A stretch of 64,000 nt of DNA from DATAXI01 sp963756185 (GCA_963756185.1 CAVWMS010000011.1:124001-188000); one strand, 5' to 3'; numbered from the stretch's first letter, positions 1 through 9,779 are shown. Program-made: numbers and translations. Notes: generated by a model from the letters alone, not told the origin.

Positions 1-274
1 CGAAAACGATTCTTTTGGACAAAGCAGGGCGTGAGCAAGCGAGATGTCGATGCCGATTACCATGGGGAGGTCGACTGAAATTGCCGCGCTCACGCCCACC
101 GGCCTATGAACAGCGATCTATCTGGGAATTCCCGATTGAAACCATTAACCGGCTCGGTTATTTAAAAGAAAATCGCTTCGGAGCCATGACTTCGGATTTC
201 ATTCGCACCAACCCTACTATCCACCATCCATCACACTCATCGGACAGTTCAGCAAAAAACCAGATAAAACATTC
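1..274. other. Non-coding left edge
   Basis: No convincing gene. An 87-codon open frame begins at 15 and overlaps the next gene's start, but its composition (Arg/Pro rich, no recognisable domain) does not look coding. The last 100 bases are AT-richer and probably hold the promoter of the gene at 275; I cannot fix -35/-10 boxes. Confidence 0.4.
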
Positions 275-1594
275 ATGAAAACTACACGCCCAGTCGTCCT
301 TGTTTGCCTGATTATCGGCGCTGCATTTATCGCGCCCGTTTGTGACGCGGCTCCTCCGGCACTAAGATATGCCGGCGTTTATTCGCCTGATGCCAGGTAC
401 GGTGCAGGCGATATTGTCAACTTCCAGGGAAATCTCTATGAGGCGCTTTCCGACCGGGCAGACCGGTTGACGCCATCAACTAATCCTGATCACTGGACGG
501 AGATTCTCTACAGCGGGGGATCATCCGATGTGGCCATTGGTTCAGACGCAATTTCCGCCGATTACAGCGATGACGATGGGAATACGGCTGTTGGTTACGA
601 GGCGCTTCAGACAGTGTCTCAGTATCCTGGACCTGACAGTGCCTCCTCCGATCAAGGGTACGACGTGGCTGTAGGCTATGACGCACTAGAGACAGAAAAT
701 TCCGTAAATGGTTGGGACACCGCGGTCGGCGCCGGTGCGATGGTATCGGATAGCTCGGGGGGGTTCAATGTTGCCATTGGGGATCTTGCCCTTGTCCATG
801 TCTACGGCGGAGACATACTCGACGGAGGAGGAGGTAACACGGCGGTTGGCTATAGCGCCCTTGGTAATGATCGGGGCCTTACTGGCGAGAACAATATCGC
901 GATCGGAGAATACGCCGGATCCACCCTTACTAGTGGCGATAACAACATATACGTCGGCGGCGGTCCGAGTGGCGACACAGAGAATGCGACAACACGAATC
1001 GGTGGTCAAGGCATACAAACGCGGGCGTTCGTAGCCGGCATTAGTGGCACCGGAGCCATCATCTCCGGGGGCGCGGCCGTGTATGTGCTTAGCGATGGCC
1101 AACTCGGCACGGAAACGTCTTCCCGCCGTTTCAAAACCGATATCGCTCCGATGGGCGACTCGAGCAGCGTATTGCTGGAACTCAAGCCGGTAATCTTCAA
1201 ATACAAGCCGCAATACGATCCCAAGGGCATCCAGCAGTTTGGCCTGGTTGCCGAAGATGTGGATAAAGTCTGTCCCAGCCTCGTGGTCCGCGACGAAAAG
1301 GGACAAATCCAAACGGTCCGCTATGAGCAGGTGAACGCCATGCTGCTGAACGAATTCCTCAAGGAGCATCAGCGGGTGCTCGAGCAGGCTACGGCACTTA
1401 CCGCTCAGGGCGAGAGAATTGCCGGTCAGGAAAAGCGGTTTGCGGCGCAGGATCAGACCATTGCCGATCAGCAGAAGCAAATTGAGGCGCTGACGACGCA
1501 CCTGGCTGAGGTGGCGGGTCAGATGCAGGAGATCGCGAAGCGGATAGGAGGAAGCAGCGCTTATCAGCCCGTCGCAAATGTGAATATCCGGTGA
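275..1594 (+). CDS. Secreted tail-fibre-like protein with S74 intramolecular chaperone domain
   Basis: Predicted exported surface protein of 439 aa. Residues 1-25 form a signal peptide ending VCDA. Residues about 29-76 resemble a carbohydrate-binding module of the CBM5/12 type (YAGVYSPDARYGAGDIV, then DHWTEI). The middle holds repeated TAVGYEAL / VAVGYDAL / VAIGDLAL units as in trimeric adhesin heads. From about residue 285 the motif SSRRFKTDI opens an endosialidase-type (peptidase S74) chaperone domain, which in phage tail fibres trimerises and then self-cleaves at the Ser. A long heptad-like Gln/Ala coiled coil closes the protein. Stand-alone gene, convergent with the next one. Family-level call is good; ligand unknown. 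Confidence 0.75.
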   Translation: MKTTRPVVLVCLIIGAAFIAPVCDAAPPALRYAGVYSPDARYGAGDIVNFQGNLYEALSDRADRLTPSTNPDHWTEILYSGGSSDVAIGSDAISADYSDDDGNTAVGYEALQTVSQYPGPDSASSDQGYDVAVGYDALETENSVNGWDTAVGAGAMVSDSSGGFNVAIGDLALVHVYGGDILDGGGGNTAVGYSALGNDRGLTGENNIAIGEYAGSTLTSGDNNIYVGGGPSGDTENATTRIGGQGIQTRAFVAGISGTGAIISGGAAVYVLSDGQLGTETSSRRFKTDIAPMGDSSSVLLELKPVIFKYKPQYDPKGIQQFGLVAEDVDKVCPSLVVRDEKGQIQTVRYEQVNAMLLNEFLKEHQRVLEQATALTAQGERIAGQEKRFAAQDQTIADQQKQIEALTTHLAEVAGQMQEIAKRIGGSSAYQPVANVNIR

Positions 1595-1604
1595 TGGAAA
1601 TCGC

Positions 1605-1694
1605 GACGGCGGGTTCACATGTTAAAGAGTAAGCGCGAGTACACGCTGGCGCGCGGGTAAGGCGGCAGCGGCTAAGCTTCAACTTGAAACGCCC
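1605..1694 (+). repeat. Dispersed intergenic repeat, copy 1
   Basis: About 90 bases that recur at 13471-13565 with scattered differences. Shared blocks include acggcgggttca, acacgctggcgcgcgggt and acttgaaacgc. It starts 10 bases after the stop of the upstream gene. No open frame or transposase is attached, so it is a short non-autonomous or structural repeat. Confidence 0.7.
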
Positions 1695-1766
1695 TAGATG
1701 CATCTTCTATTTGATTTGACGCAACTGGTTTCGCGCCGATGGCGCTTGGCGTCTGCTGGCAAGGCT

Positions 1767-1800
1767 ACCCAGCCCCAGTTGCCTGCGCAACTGTGGCTGG
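1767..1800. terminator. Strong hairpin between convergent genes
   Basis: A 15-base arm (1767-1781) pairs with 1786-1800 with a single mismatch around a ctgc loop. A second hairpin, ggggcc-gtt-ggcccc, lies at about 1813-1827. They sit between two convergent genes. No T tract follows, so use as an intrinsic terminator is an inference. Confidence 0.45.
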
Positions 1801-1868
1801 GCTGTTGAATGAGGGGCCGTTGGCCCCGGCGAATCTGCGGCAGATTAAACGAAAACCGTTTTAACGCT

Positions 1869-3779
1869 CTATGGGGAAGTGATGAATACCTGGTCGGGGC
1901 CGTTGACCGTGCCGAGGTCGCTTTTTGCGACGATGCGATAGTGGTATTCGGTGTCCGGGGAGAGGCCGGTGATGTTGAATGTAAGTGGATAGGCGACTAT
2001 GCCATTGCCGATTTTCACCTTGGGTGATTTGCTGCCGTAAGAGATCGTGGGGCCGTATTCAAAGTAAGCGGTGGTTGAGTGGGCGCGAGGGTTGACTTCT
2101 CCATTGACGGTTGCACTCTGGGAGGTAACGGAGGTGGGCGTGCCGTAAACGATGGTGGGCCGACCGGGCGTACTGAAAGCGGGCCCGGGGGAGTTATAGA
2201 AGTAATCATTCACGTTCGACGTATCCAACTGGAAGTAGTAAGTCGTGGACTCCTGAAGGCCGGTGAATCTCGCCTTGAAAAGGAATCCCCGGTGGCCGTT
2301 GCCAACGTCGATGTCATTGGAGTAGACGGCGCCGACATAGTGGCCGGCGTTTTGCGAGTCGTCGGTGCTTATTTCAAATTGCGCATCGGTATCCACGGTG
2401 TTGGGGTTGATAATGCCTTCGACGGTGGCGGTGTGCCCGGTCACATTGACAGCCCGGACGGCGGCAATGGACATGAAAGGGTACTGCTGCGTGAAATCGG
2501 CCATGTCGACCAGCTTTACTTTTTTGCCGGTCACCGCGAGGTCGAAGATGTCGCCGCCGCCCGTGGCTCCGGCCCCATAGTCAATGCCATAGAAGGTGTG
2601 GTCGAGTCCCTCGATGAGCGGGCCGGCGGCCCAAATCTCGCCGGTGGTGGGACTGAAGCTGTGCAGGGTGGTGAGTTTGCCGGCCGGAGTCATCGTGAAA
2701 AAGGTGCCTCCGTTGGCCGGGCCGCCGACGGATGTGGTACCGTAGAAATTGCCGTCGCTTCCCAGGATGAGGCAGTTGGGTTCCGCGCCGTTGGCGCCAT
2801 CGAATGCGAAGAGCGTGGTCAACTGGCCGGCAGGGGTCACCGTAAAGATGGTACCGAAGCCGTGGGGCCCGCCCGCGCCGGTGACGCCGTAATAGTTGCC
2901 TCCCGGCCCGGCAATGAGCGAGCCCGGCGAGGAGCCATTGTAGCCGTTGAAGGTGGCGAGGGTGGTGAGCGTAGGTTGCGGGCCGGTGGTGGTTAGCTGG
3001 AAAAAGGTGCCGAATCCGCCGGGGCCGTTGTTGGTGGTGAGGCCGTAGAAGGTTCCGCTGCCGGCCAAGGTGAGGGACTCGGGACTGGCCCCATCCGCGG
3101 CGCCGGAGAAGGTCCAGAGCGGAGTAAGTTGGGAGCTCACGCCATTGGGGACGAGTTTGAAGACTACGCCGTAGTTGTTCTGGCCTCCGTAGTCGGTCGT
3201 GCCGTAGAAATTGCCATCGGCGCCGAGAACCAAGCTGCCCGCGGGATTTGCGCCATCGCTGCCGCTGGTGAAGGACCAGAGGGTGTTAAAGTTCGCGCCG
3301 TTGGCGCCGATCATGAAGATGGTGCCGTAGCCGGTAAAGGCGCTGTCCGTATAACCGTTGGCGCCGTAATAGGTGGTGCCATAAAGGTTGCCGTCAGTGC
3401 CGAAGACCAGCGCCGCATGGGGTGACATCCCGTCGTACCCATCGAATACCGTGAGCGCGGTGACATTGCCACCGGAGTCCATATGAAAGACCGAACCGAA
3501 GTTGCCCGAGTTGAAATCCTCGAAGTTTGTCGTGCCGTAAAACGTGCCGTCGGTGGATGAAAGCAGGGCGCCATCGGGGTTGGAGCCGGCGTCTGCCGGG
3601 GCGGTGATGAATGGCGCGATGCCGCCCGCGCCGGTAGCCGGGCCGGCAGGGTTGCGCCCCGCGGAGGCAAGCAGCATTTGCCCATGGAGGGCGGCCATGA
3701 GGAGGAGGACGCCGAGAATTCCGCGGACAGATGGAGGAACCAACGGAAGCCGGATTTTGCCAGACGAATCGCTGTTCAT
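1869..3779 (-). CDS. Secreted GloVer tandem-repeat protein
   Basis: About 636 aa starting at the ATG at 3779 (MNSDSSGKIRL); an upstream in-frame ATG at 3824 would add 15 residues before the signal anchor and is less likely. A hydrophobic export segment (GILGVLLLMAALHGQMLLAS) is followed by about ten repeats of roughly 40 residues, each carrying a GSDGNFYGTT-like core and a FDGANGA-like core. This is the GloVer repeat known from Gloeobacter and Verrucomicrobia secreted proteins. The C-terminal 180 residues are fibronectin-III-like (TGLSPDTEYHYRIVA). Role presumably extracellular or cell-surface; substrate unknown. Confidence 0.75.
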   Translation of the reverse strand: MNSDSSGKIRLPLVPPSVRGILGVLLLMAALHGQMLLASAGRNPAGPATGAGGIAPFITAPADAGSNPDGALLSSTDGTFYGTTNFEDFNSGNFGSVFHMDSGGNVTALTVFDGYDGMSPHAALVFGTDGNLYGTTYYGANGYTDSAFTGYGTIFMIGANGANFNTLWSFTSGSDGANPAGSLVLGADGNFYGTTDYGGQNNYGVVFKLVPNGVSSQLTPLWTFSGAADGASPESLTLAGSGTFYGLTTNNGPGGFGTFFQLTTTGPQPTLTTLATFNGYNGSSPGSLIAGPGGNYYGVTGAGGPHGFGTIFTVTPAGQLTTLFAFDGANGAEPNCLILGSDGNFYGTTSVGGPANGGTFFTMTPAGKLTTLHSFSPTTGEIWAAGPLIEGLDHTFYGIDYGAGATGGGDIFDLAVTGKKVKLVDMADFTQQYPFMSIAAVRAVNVTGHTATVEGIINPNTVDTDAQFEISTDDSQNAGHYVGAVYSNDIDVGNGHRGFLFKARFTGLQESTTYYFQLDTSNVNDYFYNSPGPAFSTPGRPTIVYGTPTSVTSQSATVNGEVNPRAHSTTAYFEYGPTISYGSKSPKVKIGNGIVAYPLTFNITGLSPDTEYHYRIVAKSDLGTVNGPDQVFITSP

Positions 3780-3936
3780 GGGACGGAGTGGTTGTGTGGG
3801 ATGATATTCCCGGTGCGGATGCAAAGGGCAAGCGGATTCGGGTAATACGAAGGGGATATCGGCAGGAACTTGATGAATACGGAGACCAATAACCTGCTAT
3901 TACGAACGCGCCTCAGCATCGGATCCGAACCGCCTC

Positions 3937-6153
3937 TCAAAGGGCGCTCATCCCGAAGTGGGGAAAGAGGTCCTTCTTCAAACCTGCCGACATGGCGTCG
4001 CTCATCATGGATGTAAAGTCAGGATACCAGACGGGAGGTGGAGTGCCGGGCAGCGATACGCCGGGTAACTGCGCTGGGCTGCCAAAGCAGAGAACAAATC
4101 CCCATTGGTTATCGAGGTAATTAAAATCGAGCACACTCGCGGCGTCATTGATCAGTCCGCCTTTTTGACCATAGTAACTTCCCCCGGAATAAGCCAAAAC
4201 CGCATCCAGTCCGTATCCGGCCCGCGCATCGTTCGCGTTGTTGTAGAGGCCGTCATAGGTAACATCGTGCCAGAGCGTGGCCGCCTTGCCGAGCATGGTG
4301 TCGAGCGTGGAGCGTTTGAGGGCCGGATTGTCGTTCAGGTCTATCATGATCGCGACGAGGCGCGCGAGGTCGGTGGTGGCCGCGGACATGCCGGCACAGC
4401 CCTGGTTTAGCGCGAGGTCGTAGTCACCATAGCCGGATGCGACGAGCGGCTGCGCGACAGACTGATCACTGGTCCCAAGTTCCAGATCCGGCGCCCAGGG
4501 GGCGTTCCCGTTGTTATTCGCGGCTTGATAGCGTGCCTCATTCGGCAATTGGCCGGAGATGAGATCGACCGCGCTGCGGATGCGCCGTATCCCCAGGGGC
4601 TTGAACAGATTCGGCACATAGGCATCCACCGGCGTCGCCGTTCCGTATAACTCCGCCACCACGCGGCCAAGCAGGTAGTAACCGGTATTGTTATAAGTTT
4701 GCTGGGTATTCGGAGTATTCGCCAGCGGGAGGCTGGCGATGTAACTATCCATCATCTGCTGGGTCGCCGGCAGCGTGAGAGGATTGCCGGTGGCCGCGGC
4801 TATCGCCTCCGCCGCCGCGATTCCACCCCCCAGTGAGACATCCTGAACCCCGCTGGTATCCTCGAGAAGTTCCTGGATGGTTATTTCCGCGAACTCGGCC
4901 GACGGGGCGCCACCGGTTGGCGTCTGTAAATTAAGTATGCCTTGCAGCGTATCGCCCAGGCTTAGTTTCCCGGCCTCGATTAGTTGGAATATCGCCAGGG
5001 CCGCGATCGTCTTCGACCCGCTCGCCAGCCGAAAGTAGGTCGTCGGCTTCGCAATCGGCCAATTCGGCTCCGCAAGCGTATAACCGCATGCGTAGACGAG
5101 TTTGGTTCCATTCACGATTGAAAGCGACGCGTGGCGCGCCACCGGATAGGACTGCATGATTTCCCGCACCAGCGTATCGATTGGCGCATTCTTGACCGGT
5201 CCCGTCACCGTGAATCTTTTCTTCACGATCGTGCTGCTCTTGACAAAGAGCGCCGCAAACTGAGCCGCCGCCGCCGTGTCGCCTGACGCCTGGACGCGAT
5301 AAGGAAAATAATCGGCCGAAGACATCGTCGCCAACTCGTGCTCGTACTCCGTGGTCGTCAAATCATAGTGCAGGCGCCATGGACCTATCTCGTCCGCCGT
5401 AAAGAGGGACATATAGGTGTTGAAATTCGATAGTGTCACAAACGCGGGCCTGCACCATGCCGCCGTTTCGGCGTCGGCCACCGCGTCGAATTGGACCACG
5501 TCGTCGAGCACATTATCATTGGTCCACAACGTATTCCCCGTATTGGGCACCCATATGCCTGCAAACATCGGGCTGCCCGCCGCCCCATAACTGGCGGCCC
5601 AGCTTAGAATGAGCCCCTGCGACTTCGCGACGCTGTTTGCGTATTGAATCGAGCCCGTCTCGCCCAGACCGTCGTTCGTGAGGCCCCACTGCGCCATGGA
5701 CGGGACTGCTTGAGGCTCGTATACCGCCGCGAAGAGCGGATCGTCCCCGGTCGCCGCCAGCATGACCAACCCGTTTCCTGCCGAAAGCTGCCCGTCATAA
5801 TTGAATGCAAGCTCGTCCAGAGTCAGGTTGCTGAACAGCGTCTGGGCCAGGTCGCCCGGCGACTTTGCGCGCATCACGGCGGCGTAAAGCGGCGAACTCG
5901 TCTGGCCGTAAATGCTAATCGATATCAATTGGTAGCCTTTTTCGGACCATACGTTGTAGGCCATCGTGTGATCCGCCAGTGACAGGTTATGCCATTCGAT
6001 GTATTTCGAGCGTGGCGGCAACGGAACGGCATTCGCCCGGCTCGTGAGAAATCTGGGCAATACAGCGGCCGCCGCGGTCGCGCTCGAGAGACGAAGAAAA
6101 CGCCGCCGGGTCAATTCCTGCCGCGTCAAGGAATCCGTGAAAGAGAGTTTCAC
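3937..6153 (-). CDS. Tat-exported serine hydrolase, beta-lactamase fold
   Basis: 738 aa. The N-terminus carries a twin-arginine signal (TRRRFLRLSSATAAAAVLP), so it is exported folded. Residues about 45-330 contain four degenerate tandem repeats ending in SSPLYAAVM, DPLFAAVYE, SPMFAGIW and AAQFAALF, matching the repeat region seen before the catalytic domain in polyglycine-hydrolase-like proteins. Residues 350-738 are a class C beta-lactamase/DD-peptidase fold with SGSK (Ser378, Lys381) and YNN (Tyr487). Expected to act on an ester, peptide or D-amino-acid substrate outside the cytoplasm; resistance to beta-lactams should not be assumed. Monocistronic by spacing. Confidence 0.8.
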   Translation of the reverse strand: MKLSFTDSLTRQELTRRRFLRLSSATAAAAVLPRFLTSRANAVPLPPRSKYIEWHNLSLADHTMAYNVWSEKGYQLISISIYGQTSSPLYAAVMRAKSPGDLAQTLFSNLTLDELAFNYDGQLSAGNGLVMLAATGDDPLFAAVYEPQAVPSMAQWGLTNDGLGETGSIQYANSVAKSQGLILSWAASYGAAGSPMFAGIWVPNTGNTLWTNDNVLDDVVQFDAVADAETAAWCRPAFVTLSNFNTYMSLFTADEIGPWRLHYDLTTTEYEHELATMSSADYFPYRVQASGDTAAAAQFAALFVKSSTIVKKRFTVTGPVKNAPIDTLVREIMQSYPVARHASLSIVNGTKLVYACGYTLAEPNWPIAKPTTYFRLASGSKTIAALAIFQLIEAGKLSLGDTLQGILNLQTPTGGAPSAEFAEITIQELLEDTSGVQDVSLGGGIAAAEAIAAATGNPLTLPATQQMMDSYIASLPLANTPNTQQTYNNTGYYLLGRVVAELYGTATPVDAYVPNLFKPLGIRRIRSAVDLISGQLPNEARYQAANNNGNAPWAPDLELGTSDQSVAQPLVASGYGDYDLALNQGCAGMSAATTDLARLVAIMIDLNDNPALKRSTLDTMLGKAATLWHDVTYDGLYNNANDARAGYGLDAVLAYSGGSYYGQKGGLINDAASVLDFNYLDNQWGFVLCFGSPAQLPGVSLPGTPPPVWYPDFTSMMSDAMSAGLKKDLFPHFGMSAL

Positions 6154-6224
6154 GGAGCGGAATTCAATGAAGAATCCGGGGCGAAGACAAGCTATTCAAC
6201 CGCGGGGTGCGCTGGTTATGATCA

Positions 6225-7169
6225 TCAGCCAAGCTCCGCGAGCTTTTCCCATAGCTTGCGCTGGTCGGGGGTTACGGTTTCGGGGATGTCGATGCCGATG
6301 GCGACGTAGAGGTCGCCTCGCTCGCCGCCGGGGCGCGGGAGGCCGCGCTGCTTGAGGCGGAATCGCTGGCCGTTCTGGGTGCCGGGGGGGATTTTCAGCT
6401 TGGCGGAGCCTTCGAGTGTGGGCACGCGGACCTCGCCGCCGAGCACGGCGACCCACGGTTTGAGTTCGTGGTCGTGGACGAGGTCGTGCCCCTCGACGCG
6501 GAAATCGGGGTTCTGGGCCAGGCGGACCCGCAGATAGAGATCGCCGGCCTTGCCGCCGCGGCCGGCCTTTTCACCCTGACCGGCGAGCCGGATGCGCTGG
6601 CCCTCGTGTACGCCGGGGGGAATGCGCACGCTGTATGTCCCGACCTTTTCGGTGTCCGAGCGGCGGAGGGAGACCTGGCGCTTCGAGCCGTTGATGGCCT
6701 CGTCAAGCGTTACCATGATGTCGGCCTCAACGTCGTGACCGCGCAGGGGACCGGCAAAATCCTCCTGCTCCTCGCCGAATCCGCCAAACGGGCTGCCGCC
6801 GCGGTGTCCGCGCCCGCCAAAGAAGGTCTCGAAGAAATCGCTGAAGCCGGTGCCGCCGAAGTGGAACTCGACGCCGCCCTCGCGCCCGGCTCCCTGCTGG
6901 GCGAAGTCCTGCCAGTTGGGCGGCGGCTGGGCCCCGCCGCGTTCCCAATCGGCGCCGAGCGTGTCGTACTTCTTCCGTTTTTCCGGGTCGCTGAGGACTT
7001 CGTAGGCCTCGTTGATCTCCTTGAATTTGTCCTCGGCGGCTTTTTTGTCGCGCTCCTTGGCCATGTCCGGGTGATGCTGCCGGGCCAGCTTGCGGAAGGC
7101 TTTCTTGATGTCGGTCTCGGAGGCGGTTTTGTCGACGCCGAGTGTTTGGTAGTAGTCCTTGAACTGCAC
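6225..7169 (-). CDS. cbpA: DnaJ-family co-chaperone, CbpA type
   Basis: 314 aa. Residues 1-70 are a J domain with the HPD motif (ARQHHPDMAKERD), which stimulates the ATPase of DnaK. A Gly/Phe-rich linker follows (about 75-135), then two C-terminal beta-sandwich substrate-binding domains. The Cys-rich zinc finger of DnaJ proper is absent, which places it with CbpA/curved-DNA-binding proteins. E. coli CbpA is 306 aa. Start ATG at 7169 agrees with the family start (MQFKDYYQTLGV). No partner chaperone gene nearby. Confidence 0.9.
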   Translation of the reverse strand: MQFKDYYQTLGVDKTASETDIKKAFRKLARQHHPDMAKERDKKAAEDKFKEINEAYEVLSDPEKRKKYDTLGADWERGGAQPPPNWQDFAQQGAGREGGVEFHFGGTGFSDFFETFFGGRGHRGGSPFGGFGEEQEDFAGPLRGHDVEADIMVTLDEAINGSKRQVSLRRSDTEKVGTYSVRIPPGVHEGQRIRLAGQGEKAGRGGKAGDLYLRVRLAQNPDFRVEGHDLVHDHELKPWVAVLGGEVRVPTLEGSAKLKIPPGTQNGQRFRLKQRGLPRPGGERGDLYVAIGIDIPETVTPDQRKLWEKLAELG

Positions 7170-7207
7170 GGGGGGGAGCGTAACCCGCGCCGGGGGCGCG
7201 GGGAAAT

Positions 7208-7245
7208 CTGAATTTCGGATTGCGGAATTCGGATTGCGGATTTTC
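7208..7245. repeat. Heptamer-like intergenic repeat, copy 1
   Basis: Tandem (t/g)cggatt units (ttcggattgcggaattcgg...) lying just beyond the stop codon of the response regulator and flanked by a G/C-run. The same arrangement occurs at 11332, 22474 and 52273. Confidence 0.7.
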
Positions 7246-7251
7246 CCGGGG

Positions 7252-7944
7252 TCAGGGTGGGCCGGTTGCTTCCTCGAATCGGTAGCCTACGTCGCGGATT
7301 GTGTGGATGAAGATGGGGGCGTGGGGGTTTGGCTCGATCTTTGAGCGGAGCGTGGTGACGCAACGGTCCACGCTTCGGCCGGTTACGATCATGGCGTTTC
7401 CCCAAACGGCCTGCATGATGGTGTCGCGCGTCAAGGCGCGGCCGCGGCGCTGCAGAAGGAACTCGAGGAGCCGGAATTCCTTGCTCGTCAGCGCGACTTC
7501 GCGGCCACTCCGGAACAAGCGGTGGGCGGCGAGATCGAGGCGGCAATCGCCGAACTCATATACCGGCTCCCGGAGGGCGTGGCGGCGCAAAAGTGCGCGG
7601 GCGCGCGCCATCAATTCACGCATGCCGAAGGGCTTGGTGATGTAATCGTCGGCGCCCAGCTCGAGGCCGCGGACGATGTCCTCCTCCTGGGACTTCGCGG
7701 TCAGCATGAGGATGGGCATCTCGAGTTTTTCGGCGCGCACGGCGCGGCAAATCTCGAAGCCGTTGGCCCTTGGCAGCATGATGTCGAGAATGATGAGGTC
7801 GGGCCCTTCGTTGAGGGCCGCGTCGAGTCCCTTCTCGCCGTCGCGCGCGGTGAGCACGCGATGGCCGGCGGCGGCGAAGTTATCCTTGAGCGCGCGCAGG
7901 ATCGCGACGTCATCCTCGATGACAAGGACGGTGGCGAGATTCAT
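7252..7944 (-). CDS. OmpR-family response regulator
   Basis: 230 aa from ATG at 7944. Residues 1-120 form a receiver domain (VLVIEDD acidic pocket, LIILDIML phospho-acceptor Asp, MLTAKS, ITKPF Lys). Residues 130-228 are a winged-helix DNA-binding domain ending VWG..RSVDRCVTTLRSKIE. Its ATG overlaps the stop of the kinase gene (ATGA), so the two are translationally coupled and form a two-component pair. Target genes unknown; the TPR protein at the head of the operon is the obvious functional partner. Confidence 0.92.
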   Translation of the reverse strand: MNLATVLVIEDDVAILRALKDNFAAAGHRVLTARDGEKGLDAALNEGPDLIILDIMLPRANGFEICRAVRAEKLEMPILMLTAKSQEEDIVRGLELGADDYITKPFGMRELMARARALLRRHALREPVYEFGDCRLDLAAHRLFRSGREVALTSKEFRLLEFLLQRRGRALTRDTIMQAVWGNAMIVTGRSVDRCVTTLRSKIEPNPHAPIFIHTIRDVGYRFEEATGPP

Positions 7945-9779
7945 GGCGACGGCTCCGGGATGGATGGGATTTCCATGGTGAAGGTGCTGCCGCGCCCGGG
8001 CTCGCTGGCGACGCGCACGGAGCCATGGTGCGCCTGGACAATCGATTGGACAATGCTCAAGCCGAGGCCGCAGCCGCCGGCGTTGCGCGCCAGCAGTTGA
8101 TCGCCCTGGTAGAAGCGGGCGAAGACGCGCCGGGTCTCGCGCGGGCTGAGGCCGACGCCGTTGTCCGCCACGTCGAAACAGACGGTGCCGTTGCACGATT
8201 TTGCGTGGACGGCGATGCGCTTTTGGTCGCCGGAGTATTTCCAGGCGTTGTCGAGGAGGTTGAGGAGCGCGGTGGCGAGCGCATCGGGATCGGCGCGGAT
8301 GGCGGGGAGGTTCGCGTCGGCGGCGGACTCGAACGCGCAGCCGCCGGCGTGGGCGCGTTCGCCGAAAGCGGCAACCGCGGCGTCGAGAATTTTCTCCGGG
8401 CGCACGGGCTTGAAATCGAATTTCATCTTATTGCGCTCGAGGCGCGAGAAGGTGAGGAAGTTCTCGATCAAGCGGCTGAGGCGCGCGTTTTCCGTGGCGA
8501 TCAATTCGAGGTACTCGCGGGTTGTTTTTTCGTCGAGGCGCGGGCTGTCGATGAGGGTCTCGACCAGGGCGCGCATGGCGGTGAGCGGCGTCTTCAATTC
8601 ATGCGAGACGGTGGCGACGAGATCATTCTTGAGCCGGGCGAGCCTGACCTGCCTGCCGAAGCCGCGGGCAAAGAGGATGGAGAAGGCGGTGACGAGGGCG
8701 ATCATCGCGCAGGCCAGAAGGATCAGCATTTTTTCCCTGCGCACGGCATCGGTATCGAAGAGGGCGCTCTCGTCCGCTGTCAGGTAAAGCTGCCAACCTG
8801 GAAAGGGGAGGCCGGCCGGGGCGACGGCGAGCGGCGTGGCGCGCCGCCACGCGGGGCTGAAATCGGAAGGACAATAGACGGCGAGATGAATGCCGGGAGG
8901 CAGCGCGGGGTCGCGGGCGAGTTCGGAAATCTTGTCTCTCAATCCATTAGTGGTGAAGAGGAGCAGCGCCTGCTTTCCCGGGGAGGGCCCGGCCCAGAGA
9001 TCGGGTACGTTCGTCGCGGTTACCTGAAAATCGCGTGGGACGGAGGCGTTCGCATCGATGAACTGCGCGGCCATATCCTCCGCGTTGAGAAATGGAAATT
9101 TCCTGCCGGGGTCCATTTGCTGCAAGGCGTGGAGCACGAAGCGCCGCTGGGCCGAGGGCATGGTGGATTTCGTGTAATCGCCGGCGCGGGCGGCAAGGCG
9201 GTCGGCAATGCGCTGAAAATCCGGATCGTCTTTGTTTCCCAACTGTTCCAGAGCCAGCAGCTCGGCGTTAGCGGCGACGGACCTTCCCTGGGCATCGACG
9301 GGTGAGTCGCCGGCTGAAAAATTTCCGAGCACGAATTTCGCCAGCGCGCTTGGATTGCCGGCACGGGCGAGCGCGCGGACCTGCTGCTGGAGGGCCGTCG
9401 CCTGCGGGGATTCGCCTGCGGGCGGAGGTTGGGCGGGAGCGGGATACGCAACCTGCCCGGCGTCGTCATAGATAATCACGCTTTCGGCGATCCCGTCGCG
9501 CACGCATTGCGCGAAGCGCGCTTGCGCGGACTCTTTTCCATCGAGCGGGGCGAGCTGGGCCCTCCATCGGCTCTCCATTTGCGACTGGATCAGCCAAAGT
9601 TGCTCTTCGTAAACCTGGGCCAGCCGGTCCCGCATGGCGGTGTGCTCGTAGTGCATCGCCTCGCGCAGGGACCAGAGGACGAATCCGACCGCGCCCAGGA
9701 CCATGGCTAGCAACAACACCAGAACGGGCCACGCGCGTTCTTCGCGGCCCATCCGGTGTTTGAAAACGGGGAAGTTCAC
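7941..9779 (-). CDS. Membrane sensor histidine kinase
   Basis: 612 aa from a GTG start at 9779 that overlaps the stop of the upstream TPR gene (GTGA). One N-terminal TM helix (about 17-38), a large extracytoplasmic region of roughly 290 residues, and a second TM (MLILLACAMIALVTAFSILFA). The HisKA box reads VSHELKTPLTAM with the phosphorylatable His; the N, G1 and G2 boxes of the ATPase follow (NLLDNAWKYSG, DNGVGL, GGCGLGLSIV). No HAMP domain is evident between TM2 and HisKA. Signal unknown; the unusually large periplasmic part suggests direct ligand sensing. Confidence 0.9.
   Translation of the reverse strand: MNFPVFKHRMGREERAWPVLVLLLAMVLGAVGFVLWSLREAMHYEHTAMRDRLAQVYEEQLWLIQSQMESRWRAQLAPLDGKESAQARFAQCVRDGIAESVIIYDDAGQVAYPAPAQPPPAGESPQATALQQQVRALARAGNPSALAKFVLGNFSAGDSPVDAQGRSVAANAELLALEQLGNKDDPDFQRIADRLAARAGDYTKSTMPSAQRRFVLHALQQMDPGRKFPFLNAEDMAAQFIDANASVPRDFQVTATNVPDLWAGPSPGKQALLLFTTNGLRDKISELARDPALPPGIHLAVYCPSDFSPAWRRATPLAVAPAGLPFPGWQLYLTADESALFDTDAVRREKMLILLACAMIALVTAFSILFARGFGRQVRLARLKNDLVATVSHELKTPLTAMRALVETLIDSPRLDEKTTREYLELIATENARLSRLIENFLTFSRLERNKMKFDFKPVRPEKILDAAVAAFGERAHAGGCAFESAADANLPAIRADPDALATALLNLLDNAWKYSGDQKRIAVHAKSCNGTVCFDVADNGVGLSPRETRRVFARFYQGDQLLARNAGGCGLGLSIVQSIVQAHHGSVRVASEPGRGSTFTMEIPSIPEPSP

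Noticed and set aside
3937..6153. Beta-lactam resistance gene
   Set aside because: The fold and SxxK/YxN motifs are shared by many esterases and peptidases; N-terminal repeats and Tat signal do not argue for antibiotic resistance.
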